A stretch of DNA of 64,000 nucleotides from Campylorhamphus procurvoides (Eukaryota > Chordata > Aves > Passeriformes > Dendrocolaptidae), in NCBI GenBank assembly GCA_013396655.1, contig WBMV01002867.1:23439-87438 (forward strand). The letters are read 5' to 3'. The position numbers and the translations under genes were made by a program. Below, piece by piece: positions 1-12,644 of this stretch (its first letter is position 1; the number at the start of each line of letters is the position of its first letter). The notes under the pieces are model-generated. The model was given only the letters and a program-made list of their open reading frames with translations, had not been told where the DNA came from and ran no database searches.

Positions 1-1789
1 ACCCAAGACGTTTCGAGCCAAGACATTTACTAGGAAATTCTTGGCATTTCTTCTTGGAACGTTTTCATGATCACTCTGGGACGTGGGGTTTCAGTCACAC
101 ACACAGAGGAAGGATATATTATCCAGGGAATGTTGTGATGCCACACAGCTTTGTGACTTATTATTGACCAAATGTAACTTTGAGGAGGGCAAAGGGAAGA
201 AAACAGAAGCCATTGCAGTGTGAAGGTGGGGAAACTGAGGCAGGGGCTCGTGGAAGGGAGCTGTGCTTGTCCATGGAGGTGACTTGGCACTTCTGTCCTC
301 CCCCTGGGGGTGCTGCACCCACTGTGGCTGTGACAGAAGTGACCAAAGGGGGAAGCTGGAGACTGCAGGGAAATCCAGGAGCAGCCTGAAAATCCCACTG
401 CAGGGATGCAAAGAGCATCTCATAGGGCTCTGGAGAAAGCACTTAGGGATGAGTCAGGCCATGATCCGACTGGAATTGGGGTGGAAAAGGCTGAGAAGAG
501 GCTCCTCTGCCTGGCCCTGGCAGCAGCACAGCATCCAGCTGAAAACAAGCCTGTGCTCGGGAGGCTGAGGGGTCTGAGCTCGGCTCTGAGCTGTTCAGCA
601 ACCCAACACGAACCTCGAGCGAGGAAATCAGCCTGTGACAGTAGCTGCAAATGTGCTGGAGCAGAACACCCAGGAGGGGAGGGAGGGGAGGGCAGCCAGG
701 CCGGCTGCAGCACCCTCTCCCAGGCAGACCTCCCCCTGCTTCCTTTTGCCTTTCTCCTTTTCCCCTTCTATTTTTTTAACTGACTTGGATGGGCCACGAC
801 TTCCTATTGCGACCAAAATTGCTTCCGTGGGCTTGCGGGGGATGAAACCAGAAAATAAATATGTTAATTTTCCCTCTGAGGCCGGAGGAGAATACGAAGA
901 GAGAGGCTGGATAGGCAGATGGATAAATGATTAACCAGGCGCTGTCCTTTATCTGTCTGGAAGTCCTCTGGAAAAGAAAGGTTAAGAAAAGAGTGCAGGA
1001 GCAACTGGCCATGGAGCTCATTAATCTGTCTCTTTTTGTTGGCACCAGGCAGGTAGTTGGACCCCCCAGGGACCATCAGAGTCCGCTCTCAACATATTTC
1101 TTTGATAAGCAAAGCAGTTTTTCATGTCCAGCAATGACTAAGTGGTGGATTTGGAGCTGTTACCTTACCTTACCCCCAGTGTTTTCGGCTCACAGGACAA
1201 CACAATAATCAGCTTGGCAAAGGAGCTGGGCCAGGCAAGGCTTTTAATACGATTTCCAGAAAGAAAAGGGCCTGGGGTTTGTAGGAGAGAGCTTGGGTTT
1301 GTCTAGAGTTAAATAGTAAGGGAGAGCTGAAAAGAGGGGAAAGCATCTGAAAACACAACTCTCCTTAATGAGGGAGTTTTGACCAGCATAGTTGGGGTTT
1401 TTCCAAGTATTTTCATTGTTTTCCTCCATTAGAAAAAAAAAGCAGTTTATGTTCCCAAGATGCCAAACATGTAAAATTGAGCCAAACCATCCCGGGCAGG
1501 TTCTTGAGGCAGCAGACACTGTCCTGTCCTGGACAGCTGTGCCCTTCTCCAGCAGCCCCTGTGCCAAGCTCCCCAAGCCCTTGCAGGGTGGATGCCCAAG
1601 GCCATGCCCACAGCACAGCACGTTCCAAATGGGGCAGCCTGGGAAGAGCCAACACACCCCAGTTATCCTGGGATATCTGCAGGAAAAACCTCCTGCCAAG
1701 GGCATCGCCACCCCCTGAGGCTGCAGGAACTGGGCAAACTGAGGCACAGCCCAGGGATGGGCACAGGGGGCAAAAGGGAGTGTTTATGG
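1..1789. other. Unique non-coding stretch
   Basis: I recognise no gene, RNA or known repeat here. Open frames are short and present on both strands, with no domain or splice pattern I recognise. The segment at about 760-1000 is A+T-richer than its surroundings and free of repeats; it holds 'gttaattttccc' and 'aaatgattaacc', the kind of words seen in conserved vertebrate enhancers. That is an impression only. Confidence 0.5.
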
Positions 1790-1870
1790 GATCCCAGAAT
1801 GGTTTGGGCTGGAAAGGACCTTAAAGATGATCTAATTAAATCCCCAGGGACACATTCCCTCAGCTCAGGC
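1790..1870 (-). repeat. CR1 LINE 3' end, short fragment
   Basis: Read on the minus strand, this matches the last ~80 bases of CR1. On the plus strand it begins 'cagaatggtttgggctgg' and runs through 'aaggaccttaaagatgatct', the complement of the conserved CR1 3' block. The match fades after about 1860. It is a 5'-truncated, diverged copy without coding capacity. Confidence 0.75.
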
Positions 1871-2566
1871 TGCTGTTATCCCATTTCCTAAAGCTCTGAG
1901 CACTCCCACGGAGTCTCCAGCAAGTTTGACAGAGGCAAATGAGCGACAGGGGACAGGGGCAAGGAAAGCAGAGGGGACTAAATCCACTTTCCCTTTCATC
2001 AGGGGCGGGAGGAGAAGGGGTTAAAGTGATCCATCGAGGCTGAGATCACAGGAGACCCCCCTTTGTCAATCTGGAGTGCCTGCCAGATATTGGGTTGAAT
2101 AATTAAACAGCTCCTTAACCCTCGGCCAGCGTGTCTCCCACTGCCTCCCCTGCTCCTGACAGCCTGGACTTCAGTAGCTATGGCAACGATTTGGGCGCCA
2201 GCCTGTTGACTGAAGAATATGGAAATCACAAGGATTTAATTTTGCTGTGGCACAAAAACTTGTTTGATCTGAGGGTTGTGGCTTTTCTGCAGCTTTCAGC
2301 GAAGAATAATTTCTATATTCATATCTCCCATTCAGATGTCAGTTAGCAGCTCAAAAAAACCCCAAAACAAGAAAATAAAAGGCCAAAAGATTCTCCAAAA
2401 AAAGAAAAAAGAAAAAAAAATCATGCAGTTTTTCTGGGCTGAATTAACACTTGAGATGCTGGAGGGAGATGCTTCTGCTTCATCCTGGTGTCACAGGGGT
2501 TGGAGAGGGATCTGCCCTGAGTGTGCCCAGAGGAGATGGGCAGTGGGAAATGGGGACATTTATGTC
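1871..2566. other. Unique non-coding stretch with A-rich tract
   Basis: No gene is recognised. The part at 2000-2130 contains 'gaataattaaacagc' and is repeat-free. An A-rich low-complexity tract lies at about 2393-2425. The final ~25 bases before the CR1 copy may already belong to that element. Confidence 0.5.
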
Positions 2567-2790
2567 AGATATTGGGAAGGAATTCCTCCCTGGGAGGGTG
2601 GGCAGGCCCTGGCACAGGGTGCCCAGAGAAGCTGTGGCTGCTCCATCGTCCCTGGAAGTGTCCAAGGCCAGGTTGGACAGGGCTTGGAGCAAGCTGGGCT
2701 GGTGGAAGGTGTCCCTGCACACAGCAAGGAGGGAATGAGATGGGCTTTAAGGCCCCTCTCAACCCAAACCAGTCTGGGATTCTGTGATCC
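2567..2790 (+). repeat. CR1 LINE 3' end
   Basis: Sense-strand CR1 3' end. It runs from 'agatattgggaaggaattc' through 'gtgtccaaggccaggttgg' to 'ctttaaggcccctctcaac' and the terminal 'gattctgtgatcc'. The first half encodes a decayed ORF2 C-terminus and the rest is 3' UTR. It is the same subfamily as the copies near 28.8, 33.1 and 47.3 kb. It is 5'-truncated and inactive. Confidence 0.9.
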
Positions 2791-5700
2791 TCCTAAATGT
2801 GGTGGGAACCACTGCCAGGGAGCAGCCAGGGAGGGCTCAGGAGACACCAGAATGAGTCAAGGAGAGCAACACTCCAAAAACCCCAAAAACCATCAGAGTG
2901 TGCAGGACTGCAGCCCAGTGAAGCCAACCAACCTTTGCCATCAGCAGTGGTGGGAACTCCACTGGTCCCAGTGCTCCCATTAACCAGGTCACATCAAAGG
3001 AGTCAGATCCTGCCCATTCTTGTCCATTTTCAGAATCCTCAAGGCATGGAGAAGATACAAAGCTGTGATTTAGGCACTATTTAAGGCCAAACCCCCCGGC
3101 AGCCCAGCCAGGAAGGAGGTGCCCAGCAGGACCCAGCTGTCCCTGCAGACACCTCCTCATCCTACACAGCTCCTTCACAAGCAGAGCCAGCAGGAGCCAA
3201 AGAATATGACAAATCTGCTTCTCAGAGGGTGGGATGGGACCAGCAGGATGCAGGTTCCACCTTCTCGAGCTGAACCCCACGGGGAGCCTCCTTCCCTGCC
3301 AGCACTGTGGGATGCTGAGGCTGGTGGGAAGAGCCCAGCCCTGCAGAAAGCTCCAGCTCTGAGCGTGGTAGGAGCACTCAGAGCCCCTTCCCACGCAGGA
3401 CCCACAGCCTGGTGGGCTGCAAGAGCTGCAGAATTACAGCCAAACCACAGTGCTGGCCCCGGGGCTTCTCCCCGGTGGAGATGCTGAGGCAGCAGCTGCC
3501 GAGGGAGCAGGAGGATCCACTTAATGGGAGAGCTGGAGCTCGTTTTTCTCGTCCCTGGTAAATCCAGCCCTCAGTTAAAAGCTGTAACAGCTTGAACCAA
3601 AGAGCACAGGCTCTGCAGCTGCTGCTGTGACAACTTGTGACCTCTGTGGATTGGCAAAGAGGGGAGGCTCTTGTAACACACACCCCGGGAGGCTGCTCTG
3701 GCTCCTGCGTGGGCTCAGCTCTTCAGTCCAGCCTTCTGTTGGAGCTGAATTTTAAATGCTCGGTGGAAGAGCTCCCTGGGGCCTGGGGGGTTCCTCAGAG
3801 CAATTGCTGAAATGCCAGAAAATCACATGTTTTTTCCAAAAGACACTGAGGGAGTGACAACTCTCACTGGGTTGGCTCAGAGTTGGGATGGGGCTGGATT
3901 TGCAGGAGCACCCAGGTGTCCCCCCAGCTCCCTGGCTCTCCTTGCACCCACCCACATCCTGAAGGGCTCAGCTGGGTGACTCACAGAGGCAGGTTGGCTT
4001 AGGAAAGCTCAAACCTGCTTTGTCATTTGGAAGCAAACAAGAGAAACACACAGACAGCAAGTTTTTCTCCCTGGTCTGAGCCCAGAGAAGCAGAATTGTG
4101 CAGAGGGCTTTGGTGGATGTGTCCAGAGCAGGGAGGAAGGTCAGATCTGACTGGTGTTAAACTCATCCAAGATTTCCAGATGCCACACAAAAAGGCAGCA
4201 GAGGTTTCTGGACTGATAGTCAGTTCTAAAATCTGCCTCAGCTATTTCATTCCTGGGATGATGGAAGACCCTCAAGGCTCCGGGAGCCGGTTCTGGTCCA
4301 TTGAACACATAAATTATCCTCCATTTCCAAGTTGTCGGGATCAAGTGAGCACAGGCAGCCAGCTGGCCAGGGGACACTAATCCCATGCTGGAAAAGGTTT
4401 CCCCTTCTCAGCCATCTGCCTGTTTTGCTCTCCATAAGTATCTGTCAGCCAAGGGCAGGATGGGTCAGGCTTGGTCACCGGCCACCCTCGAGCAGGACAG
4501 CACCTCGCTGGAGAGCAGCCAAAAGCTCAGCCTGCTCTCCAGGAAGGCAGCAAGGGCAGGGATGGGCAATGCCCTTCTCTCTCACTCCCTGTCTCACAGG
4601 GGTGGCCTGAGATGTGGCAGCTGCCAAGGAAGCAGCTCAGCAGTTCACCAGGGCTCAGGCGACTACCTGACCTTGAAATATCTGCAGTGGTGGAGAGAGG
4701 ATTGCTTGGAATAAAGTTGTGCAATCAGGAAATTATTCACTCAGCCTGATGGCTTTGCTTGGACAATCCCTAACCAAAGACTAAATGTCCATCACTGCAG
4801 TGAACATCCTTCCATCTATTGCTGGGATAACTGGGATGAGTGGATTGCACTGCATGGAATGAGCTCCTGGGGACCAAATTCCAGCCCTGATTCCACACAC
4901 ACCTAGAGGGACAAGCCCGTGAGAAAAGCGTGGTCACTGTGCCCCATCAGGGGTTTGGTACATGGGCAGGTGGCAGCCAAAGTGACTCAGAGCCAGAAGT
5001 TCAATTTGCTGGGAATTTGAGCATTTCAAAGTGGTGGTTTAAAATCCAAAAATAAGTTTGGGGGAAAAGAAAGTCAAAGGCAAAGCAACCAGATAAATGG
5101 TACAAGAATTTCTAAATGGATGTGCTTAGAAACATTACAAGAAATCCTACTGATATTTAAAATATAAAATCCCAATTCAAAAGGTTTATTAACAACGCAT
5201 ATAGAAAATTGGAAAAACTCTCCATTCCGACTTGAAAATTCTGTGAATCCCAAACTCTTCCTAGAACATCGTTTCAATCACGAAATTTCAAGTACCATAA
5301 AGAAGCAGCAACTGGTGTTTTTACCCTTCGATACCCAGAACAATTTCACTTCCCCGACATCAGGCTGAAACAAAATTCCTTAAAACAACACCCAAGAGCA
5401 TCAACTCCGACACCAGCAAGTAACACGACTTTAGGAGAATTTTTCCACTGGGCTGACATCTCTATAAATCCTCCTCTGTCCGTGGCTGGATGAACTTTGC
5501 CTTGCCAGTCTGCAACTTTATTGCCCATTAATAATTATCAGGATCCATTTCCCGGCGCAGGAATGAGGGGATTTAAGTGCTAATGTGTTGCTGCCAGCAG
5601 CGGGCAGGGCGATGCCGCCTGTCCCTGTCACCCAGGCTGGGCTGGGCTCGACACCCGACACCGCACCATGGAAATCACCCTCGGTTCAGGAGTTGAGGCA

Positions 5701-6039
5701 TGTGGGGGAAGCTGATCCTGGCCGTGCCCTGAGCCCTGACACCAGAGCTCCCTGCTCGGTGCAGATCCCATCAAACACACTCCAAGGCTCTGCAAGGAGC
5801 TTTTCTTTCCATGCTTTGGATGCACAAGCCAAAACACCTTCTGCTTTGCTGCTCTCCAAACTCAGGTCTTGGGCACTAAGACTCATGTTTTCCTCCTGAT
5901 AGCCCAACAATCTAACAATTATTAAATAAAACCTAAAAAAGTATTTGATGCCATCCTACAGAGGGAACCTTGCTTAAATACCATGCTACATTTCTGTTGT
6001 CACATCTCTGGGAGAACAGAAAGCCTTTGAATACTTAGA
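2791..6039. other. Unique non-coding stretch
   Basis: I recognise no gene or known repeat in these 3.2 kb. The portion at 5040-5560 is A+T-richer, with several poly-A and TAAT-containing words, and could include conserved non-coding sequence. The rest is ordinary G+C-rich DNA with only short spurious frames. Confidence 0.5.
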
Positions 6040-6347
6040 AGAGAGACAGGGACAGGCTTTTTGGCAGGGTATGTAATGACAGGACAGGGTGTGATGGTTT
6101 TAAACTGAAGAAATGGAGATTCAGGCTAGATAAAAGGGAGATATTTTTTAAAATGAGGATGGTAAAACACTGGCACAAGTTGGGCAGAGACGCTGTGGCT
6201 GCCCCTGAATCCCTGGAAGTGTCCAAGGAGAGGCTGGACAGGGCTTGGAGAAACCTGGGTTGGTGGAAAGTGTCCCTGCCCATGGCAGGGGGATGGAATG
6301 GGATGAGCTTTAAGGTCCCTTCCCCCCCAAACCATGGCGGGATTCTG
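6040..6347 (+). repeat. CR1 LINE 3' end, older-type copy
   Basis: This sense-strand CR1 copy extends further 5' than most here. It includes 'aatgacaggacagggtgtg' and 'ggttttaaactgaagaaat', hallmarks of classical CR1, then 'gaagtgtccaaggagaggc', 'ctttaaggtcccttccccc' and 'gattctgtga'. The ORF2 remnant is frameshifted. The 'gttttaaactgaa' form separates it from the more common subfamily in this window. Confidence 0.9.
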
Positions 6348-7777
6348 TGATGATTTGCAGAAGGACTCAGCCAGTCCTGCTGCCCGTGCAGGTCCAGGGC
6401 AGCTGGGCAGGGATTATCAGGCAGCACCGTGGTGAGAAGTGGGTGGGCTACAGAACCCCTGATTAGCCCCAGATCCCAGGGGGGGAACACTGCTTGGGAA
6501 ACGGGCTGTGATGTGGAGCTGAGATTTCTGGAAGCCACAATTGTCCCTATTCCAAGACTGGTATCGATAAGATAAATTAATGAAAAGATCCCAAACAGCC
6601 CCCACGCTCTGTGTTAGGAGAACACTCTGCAGAGTCCCGGGCTCTGCTGCAGCTCAGTGGGGTGAGGCAGAGTGACAGGGAGAGATGAGATACCGGAGCA
6701 AAAGACCACCCAGAGGAAGGTTTGCATCTTGTAAGTCATTTAGCAGAGACAGCTGTGAAATCTGCATTCACTTTGATAACTTTGAATGGTTTCTGGTCAC
6801 CAAAACTGTTTGGATGATTTGCAATCCTCCCCCTCCCTCCCTGCTACATCCCAACATTATGTATGAACATTCCTCTTGGCTCTGGGAGCAGCAGGCAGCT
6901 CTTCAACCTCCAGCCCTGTGGCCAAATTCACTTGCAGAACTCAAAACTCCCTCCAGAAACTCCCTGCAAAGGGTTTGGGTTGACAGGCCGTGGGATGGTG
7001 GCTCCTTCCCCCTGGGATGCCACTCCCTTTGCAGCCTGCCCATGGCACGGGGGCTGCAATCACACAGGGCTGCTGCCCTTGCAGAGCCCCAAGGAGCAGA
7101 AGGAGCTGCTGTCTGTGCTCTGTGGCAAGAGCTCCCCACGGAAAACTCTGCTGGATAATCCTTGGAGCCAGCCCGTGCCAGGGTACAAACCTCAGCCACC
7201 CCCAGAGGGAACAAGAGATCCTGTGACACGGATTAAATAGGGAGATCTGCGGGTTTTCCTTCAATCTTAGTCTGAATTGTCCTTTTTGCTACTTTTTCTT
7301 AAGAATAAAGGAGGCAAAACCTTGTCTTTGAAAGGTTCCAAGCCCAGGGGTAACTAACTGATAAAGTTCTTTATCACAAATCAAATGGCAGAGCCTTTGG
7401 CAGGTTAATTCAGTGTGAGTTACCCCTGCACCAGTGCCAGGCACAGAACTCAGAGCTGGAAGAGGTTCAGTTCAGTGTGGACCCAAAGAGCCCAAATTTA
7501 GGGATTACTGTGCTCTGCTGCTTCACATCTCTGAGGTTTGGTGGGGTAAACAGAGCTTGGTGCAGGAGGGGGAGCTGGGTAGAGCCCCCATGGGTCATGA
7601 TATCCATGGCCAAGGGCACTGGGGCTCAGCTACTGAAGCAAAGAGATAAGAAATAGGCAGATAAATATTGTTCCACTCCACACACCACTCAGGGCATATT
7701 TCCAAAGTCCCTGGAGCTGGTGTTTGCTGGGACCTGCTTGAAAGTGTGATAAATCCAATAATATTATGTGAAATTCT
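6348..7777. other. Unique non-coding stretch
   Basis: No gene is recognised. An open frame at 6863-7240 (+) contains a Lys/Glu- and Pro-rich segment but resembles no family I know, and overlapping frames are open on the other strand. The segment at 7250-7400 is repeat-free and moderately A+T-rich. Confidence 0.5.
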
Positions 7778-7893
7778 GTATATATCTATATACAAACACA
7801 TCCCTGCATGGCTGTGTATATATATTTATATATATATATTTATACACATATTTGTATGCATGTGAGTGTGTATATCCACACATACACATTTAT
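7778..7893. repeat. TA/TG-rich microsatellite
   Basis: Two runs of 'tatata' (7778-7795 and 7815-7855) grade into 'gtgtgtatatccacacat'. This is a compound (TA)n/(TG)n low-complexity tract, likely length-variable. It produces short Ile/Tyr-rich open frames that are not genes. Confidence 0.85.
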
Positions 7894-8859
7894 AGGAAGT
7901 AACCAGCAATTTCAAGGGCAAAGCCACAAGTTAATGTATGTAATCATGTCAAATGCCCAAAGCAATGAAGGGAAACTGCCTCTGCTCAGGGTTTGTGCTC
8001 GGTGAAGTCCAGCCTTGAGCTGTGCAGGGAAAATGAGCTCCAGGACACCCCCATTCCCAGGACAAAGCTCTCTCCCACCCTCCAGCCACTGGACACATCC
8101 AGCTCCATCATTCCCAACTTTTCAAAACCGTTTTCTGAGCTTCCCATTTCCTCCAGGACACCGAGGACAGAACATTACCCTCTGAAACTCCGTGCAATCA
8201 CCTTCCTCAACCCCCCTCTGCAGGACAGGGGAATAATAAAAAAATAGAATTAATGAGCCAGGAGCTACTTTGAGAAGCTGCAAGGCTGGAGCCTGAGGTT
8301 AGGGAGGGAGAGGAGGAAAAACACACCTAATTATAAGTGTGCAAAAAAAAGGGTTGGCCTGTAGGAAATGGGAAGATTACATGCTGCAGGCACTGCCAAA
8401 CAGCTCCAAGATGGGCAGTCTGAAGGGAATTATGTCCAGGCACGGCGACTCCCCACTTGGAACTATTTTCATTGAAAATCATTATTTTGTCTTCCTTCCT
8501 GATGATGGTTCAGGGCATTCCGAGTCACCCCTTGCCTAAAGAGCAGTGTGGAAATTCCTGGTCACTGAGCAGGAGGAGAGGGAAGAAGGGATGGACAGAC
8601 TACCTGCTCCTTCCTCTGGAGCCTCCAGGAATAAAAAGGCCCCTCAGGAGAGAGCCAGAAGGGAAGGTTATAAATCCATCCAACCCTGGGACTCATCCTG
8701 AATCCAGGATTGTGTCCATCACAACTGGAGCCTTGGAACTGCACCCTCAGCATCCCTGTGGCCCAGACTATCCCCACACCAAGCAAACTGGGTTGAGATT
8801 TTCAGCCATCCCAGGCACAGCTAAGAAGGACTTTCCAGGAGGGACCTTACTGGGCTAAC
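7894..8859. other. Unique non-coding stretch
   Basis: I see no gene, RNA or recognised repeat. Frames at 8339-8858 are open but lack any recognisable motif. Confidence 0.45.
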
Positions 8860-9025
8860 AGCCCTTAATTACCCACCTCGAGGTCAAGTTACCTTTAGAG
8901 CTAATTGAAGAAGACCCCACTTAATTATGACTCCCCTTATGAAGGTCAGAGAACCTTTAACTCACAAACATCTCAATTTGCTCTCAGGCAGAATCGTGGC
9001 AATTAGACATGGGCTCTAATTTTAC
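8860..9025. promoter_or_regulatory. Candidate conserved non-coding element
   Basis: This repeat-free, A+T-rich stretch has a high density of homeodomain-type cores ('cttaattaccc', 'gctaattga', 'cttaattatga', 'caattagac', 'tctaatttt'). It also has two nuclear-receptor half-site words, 'gaggtcaag' and 'aaggtcaga'. Dense TAAT cores beside AGGTCA half-sites are typical of vertebrate developmental enhancers, but conservation cannot be seen from one sequence. Confidence 0.3.
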
Positions 9026-10053
9026 ACTCTCTGGAGTGCCAGTTCCTCAGCATCATCCTGGCACAGCCCAGCCTGGGGCTGCATTGGCAGGAAAAAAATG
9101 CTCTTTCAGCTGGGAAATTTTGCATTCACTTTGGGGCTTGATGAGTTTTTGGTTGCCTCTTCCTTCAGGGTGAGAGAGGAAGCAGCTCAGCCAGCAGGCT
9201 GGGGTGATGAGCGCTGGAGGAGATGGATAAACAGCTGGGTTGGAGCGTGGTATTTTTATGACCTCGGTCTTGCTGGTCTCCTCCTTCCATCAAATCCTCC
9301 TTACTGCACTCAGGTGCCTTCCCTTCCAGAGGACACTGCAATTATTAGCTCTGCCTGGGAATAAACCACCAGAATGGCAGGACAGAGAGGGGAGGGCTCA
9401 GAAATCACTGAAATTCAAACACAGAATCTGAGCCTGCCCTGTTATCGGGATATATTTAACTATCAACTCTTGCCTTCCCAACAGGCCTGAGAGGAGCCAG
9501 AGGAGGGAAAAACCAGCCCTGAAAAAAGTCCAGTTGTGAGCAGAAAGCACCAATTTCAGGTCTGGAGGTGGCAGGCAATCTTTTTATTGCCCAAGAAGCC
9601 TCGAGGTTACTCCAGCCAGTGGCAGGGCCAGCCTGAGCCAGGGACAGCCACGGCTTAATTTATCCCCTGGATTTACCCAGCTCAGTAACAAAAAGAAAAC
9701 AGCCCTACCTTGGGCAGTGCCAGCAGAGAAAGAGCCTTTCCAGCTTGTTGTGGGCTTTTGGTCTTTGCCAGCTGCTCCACTGCACATTTTAGCACTTGCA
9801 CAAGTAACCCCAGACTCAGATGGCAGCCCCTGAGCTTTGCTGTGTGGTGTCTCAGAGATCCTTCATCCAGCAGATGATCTGGCTTTGCTGATCCCACTGT
9901 TGGGATGCCACCAGTGGCCTCTGGTGTGTGGTTTCCTTCCCTGGACTTAACCCTTGCTCAAATCCACACCAGAAACCACTCAGGCCCTGCAGAGCCTTAG
10001 TCTGGAGCCCTAAACTTTATTTGTGAGCCACTAATGCAAACTGGATGTTGTTC
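9026..10053. other. Unique non-coding stretch
   Basis: No gene or recognised repeat is seen. Confidence 0.45.
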
Positions 10054-10200
10054 TCATGGAATGATGGAGAACAAGGCGGGGAGGGACCTGCTGAGGTCGT
10101 CCCATCCATCCTCCTGCCCCAGGATGGAGCAGCTCTTCAGTGGTACCTGTGGGTCAAACCTGATCTCCAGGAGCTTCCAGGAGGACAACTCCACTTTGAC
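10054..10200 (-). repeat. Possible old CR1-like fragment
   Basis: The plus strand reads 'tcatggaatgatggagaac', then 'gggacctgctgaggtcgtcc' and 'catccatcctcctgcc'. This echoes the reverse complement of an old CR1 3' end (a 'tcatggaat' start, then 'gggacct' and 'catcc...ctcctgcc'). Divergence is high and the assignment is tentative; it could be unique sequence. Confidence 0.35.
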
Positions 10201-11250
10201 CTCAGGTGGTGTTTAACTCCTCCCAGTTAGAATGATTTTTCTAACTTAAAACTCCTCTGGTGGGGTTTAACCCAGAGTTTCAGGAGTTTTTCCCAGTGGG
10301 TATGGAGAGGAGGAGGAGGAAGCTCTTACACACTGGAAGACTTCATAAGATGAAGGAGTGAACTCTTTCTGGCCTCAGCAGGAGATTGGCTTAATCATAA
10401 CTCTTGTAATTGGCCTGTGATCCATCATTTCCTCAGCATTCATCCCCTTCAAGTGTCCCCCAGGGATACATTTTCAAATTTGAAGCCACAGCCTGTGAAT
10501 CCCCGAGCCAGATCCCCAGGCACTGCCTCCTCTCCACCCTCCCAGCTCCCGCTCCCCACGCCCCATCCTCCCTTTCTCATGTCCCTCCCCAGAGTTTGGC
10601 ACTTTGTTTTTGGAGTTAAAATGAAAAGGAACACTACAGAGGCGTGATTCTGGGCGAGGGAACCCATCTGTGTGCCCCACTGGCCGTGGGCTCACATTCC
10701 AGCGAGGACAAGCAGGGGCTGTTCCAGGGGACACTGGAGGGGCAGCTCTTTGCCTGCCCACGAGCCAGCACAGAAAAGCCAAGTGTTGTGGGCTCCTGAG
10801 AGCAGAGGGCTGGAGATCTCCAGATATTTGGCCTCATTCTTCACAAGCTGAATGTGCCTTGATAAATCAGAGCCAACTGCACGTTGGGGACACGCAGGGA
10901 CCGCGGAGGTTGTGTTTGTTTAATTAATGCATCTGGTTTTGCTCCGCTCTGGCTCTTTGTTTTTAGTTATCGGAACAAGAAATAAGGCTCGAGCTTCCCC
11001 AGGAGCCCAGAAGAAAGGAGGGGTGTGTTTTTCCAGGGAAGGGGATCTCTGCAGACCATCAGTCCATCCACAGGCTGAACAAACCGGGATGGCCGGAGGT
11101 GAGGCAGGATGAGGTCAGAGCTCACACAGGGAGGAGAGAAGTTCTTATTTCTGTCCCCTCCAGGCTCTGCTCTGGCCCAGGCAGACCCTAAAGGTGCTGC
11201 ACCACCCCCTGCCAGGCTTCCAAAGGCAGCTGGGCTTAACCCTGGGCTTG
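10201..11250. other. Unique non-coding stretch
   Basis: I recognise no gene. The portion at 10840-10990 is repeat-free and includes 'tttgtttaattaatgcatc', a homeodomain-like word, so it is a weak candidate for regulatory DNA. Confidence 0.45.
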
Positions 11251-11482
11251 CTTCCTACAATCCTGGAGTGGTTTCAGCTGGAAGGGGCATTAAACTCATC
11301 CAGTGCCACCCCCTGCCATGGGCAGGGACACCTTCCACCAGCCCAGGTTGCTCCAAGCTCTGTCCAGCCTGGCCTTGGACACTTCCAGGGATCCAGGGGC
11401 AGCCACAGCTTCTCTGGGCACCCTGTGCCAGGGCCTGCCCACCCTCCCAGGGAGGAATTCCTCCTAATATCCAGTGCACTTG
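11251..11482 (-). repeat. CR1 LINE 3' end
   Basis: Antisense copy. The plus strand reads 'ctgccatgggcagggacacc', 'ccaccagcccaggttgctcc', 'cttggacacttccagggatc' and 'ctgtgccagggcctgcccac', ending near 'ctcctaatatccagtgc'. This is the reverse complement of the common CR1 3' subfamily in this window. It is truncated 5' and non-coding. Confidence 0.9.
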
Positions 11483-12389
11483 CATGTCCTGGGATGAGTC
11501 AGTGGGAGGGAGGCTGATGGGTTTTCATGGAGCAGACTCCTTTGGGGCACCCAGAAAGGCAGGAGGACTCCAAACCCAACCCCACACAGTCAGGAAGCTG
11601 CAGAGGGAGTTCCACCCTGTGTGCAGGGAGAGGACAACACAAGTTTGTCCAAGAGGGGGTTTAGGAGCTGGAGGCCAAACCTGTTGCTGAGGCACCCGCT
11701 GAGTTTCAGGGAGTGGCTCCAAGTCATGCTTGGAAAAATGGCTGTGGAATTTGCCACCAGATTTCAACCTGACCCATGTGAACCCCACCTGCTGATCTTG
11801 GGAACCTTCCTGGGACTCCACTGGAGTTGGGAAGACCCCTGGGAATCTGTTTGAGGAATGTGGCAGCCTCCTAAAAACAAGGATTGCAGCCAGTCCTGCT
11901 TGGGAATGAGGGATTTGCCTCCTCCTGGCCAGGGCACCGAGGGCAGGGAGCACCTGGCTCCTCGCTGAGCAGGGAGCAGAAGGATGGCTTTGGGAAGGGA
12001 AGAGGGATCAGAGCTCCAGGCTCAGCTCTGGGTGTTCCCCACCCCTCTGGCACTACCCATTTTTGGCATGGCTGCCTCTCCTCTGACTGGCAGCTCTGAA
12101 GCAAAGGCGAGGGTGTCAATGGTGCTCCTTCAAAGACTCCCATGCTGTCTTCAAATGTCTCCCCCCAAAACCAAACCAACCCCAAACCAACAGCAAAAAA
12201 GAACACCCACCCCCTCCTCAGCTCAACAGCTTTATCCATCTTACAGCAGAATTTTGCCAGAACAAGGACGGGGAGCACTTGCCAAATTATTTGTTGTCAT
12301 TAAAACAAATTAGGTATCAAGTTATAAAACAATAGTGTGGTGACAGAAAGCTGGAAAGCAAAGGCAACCCTAATCAGAGGCAAACATGC
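11483..12389. other. Unique non-coding stretch
   Basis: No gene or recognised repeat is seen. There is a C/A-rich patch at 12160-12215. Confidence 0.45.
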
Positions 12390-12560
12390 TGCGTGTTCCG
12401 GGGCCGAGAGCGCAGCGCTGCGACAGGATCCTCATCCGGTGGGGGCGACGGGATCTGGGATCCATCTGCTAGCCCTGCCGGCTGGGAAATTAACTCACAG
12501 GGACTAATTACCCCCGAAACGGGAGGGGGTGGCGGGAGAAATACGTCTTGCACTGTGATT
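12390..12560. promoter_or_regulatory. CpG-richer candidate regulatory segment
   Basis: This segment is clearly richer in CpG than its neighbours ('ttccggggccgagagcgcag', 'catccggtgggggcgacggg', 'cccccgaaacggga'). It also carries homeodomain-type words ('gaaattaactc', 'gggactaattacccc'). Retained CpGs in otherwise CpG-poor DNA suggest low germline methylation, as at enhancers or small promoters. No transcript start is visible. Confidence 0.3.
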
Positions 12561-12644
12561 TTGGAAGATCTCAAAGGGCTTTGGGAAGAGTGATGGTTTT
12601 GGTACCCGTGCTGCTTGAGCCTGAAGCTGTTCGTTCTGCTTGAT

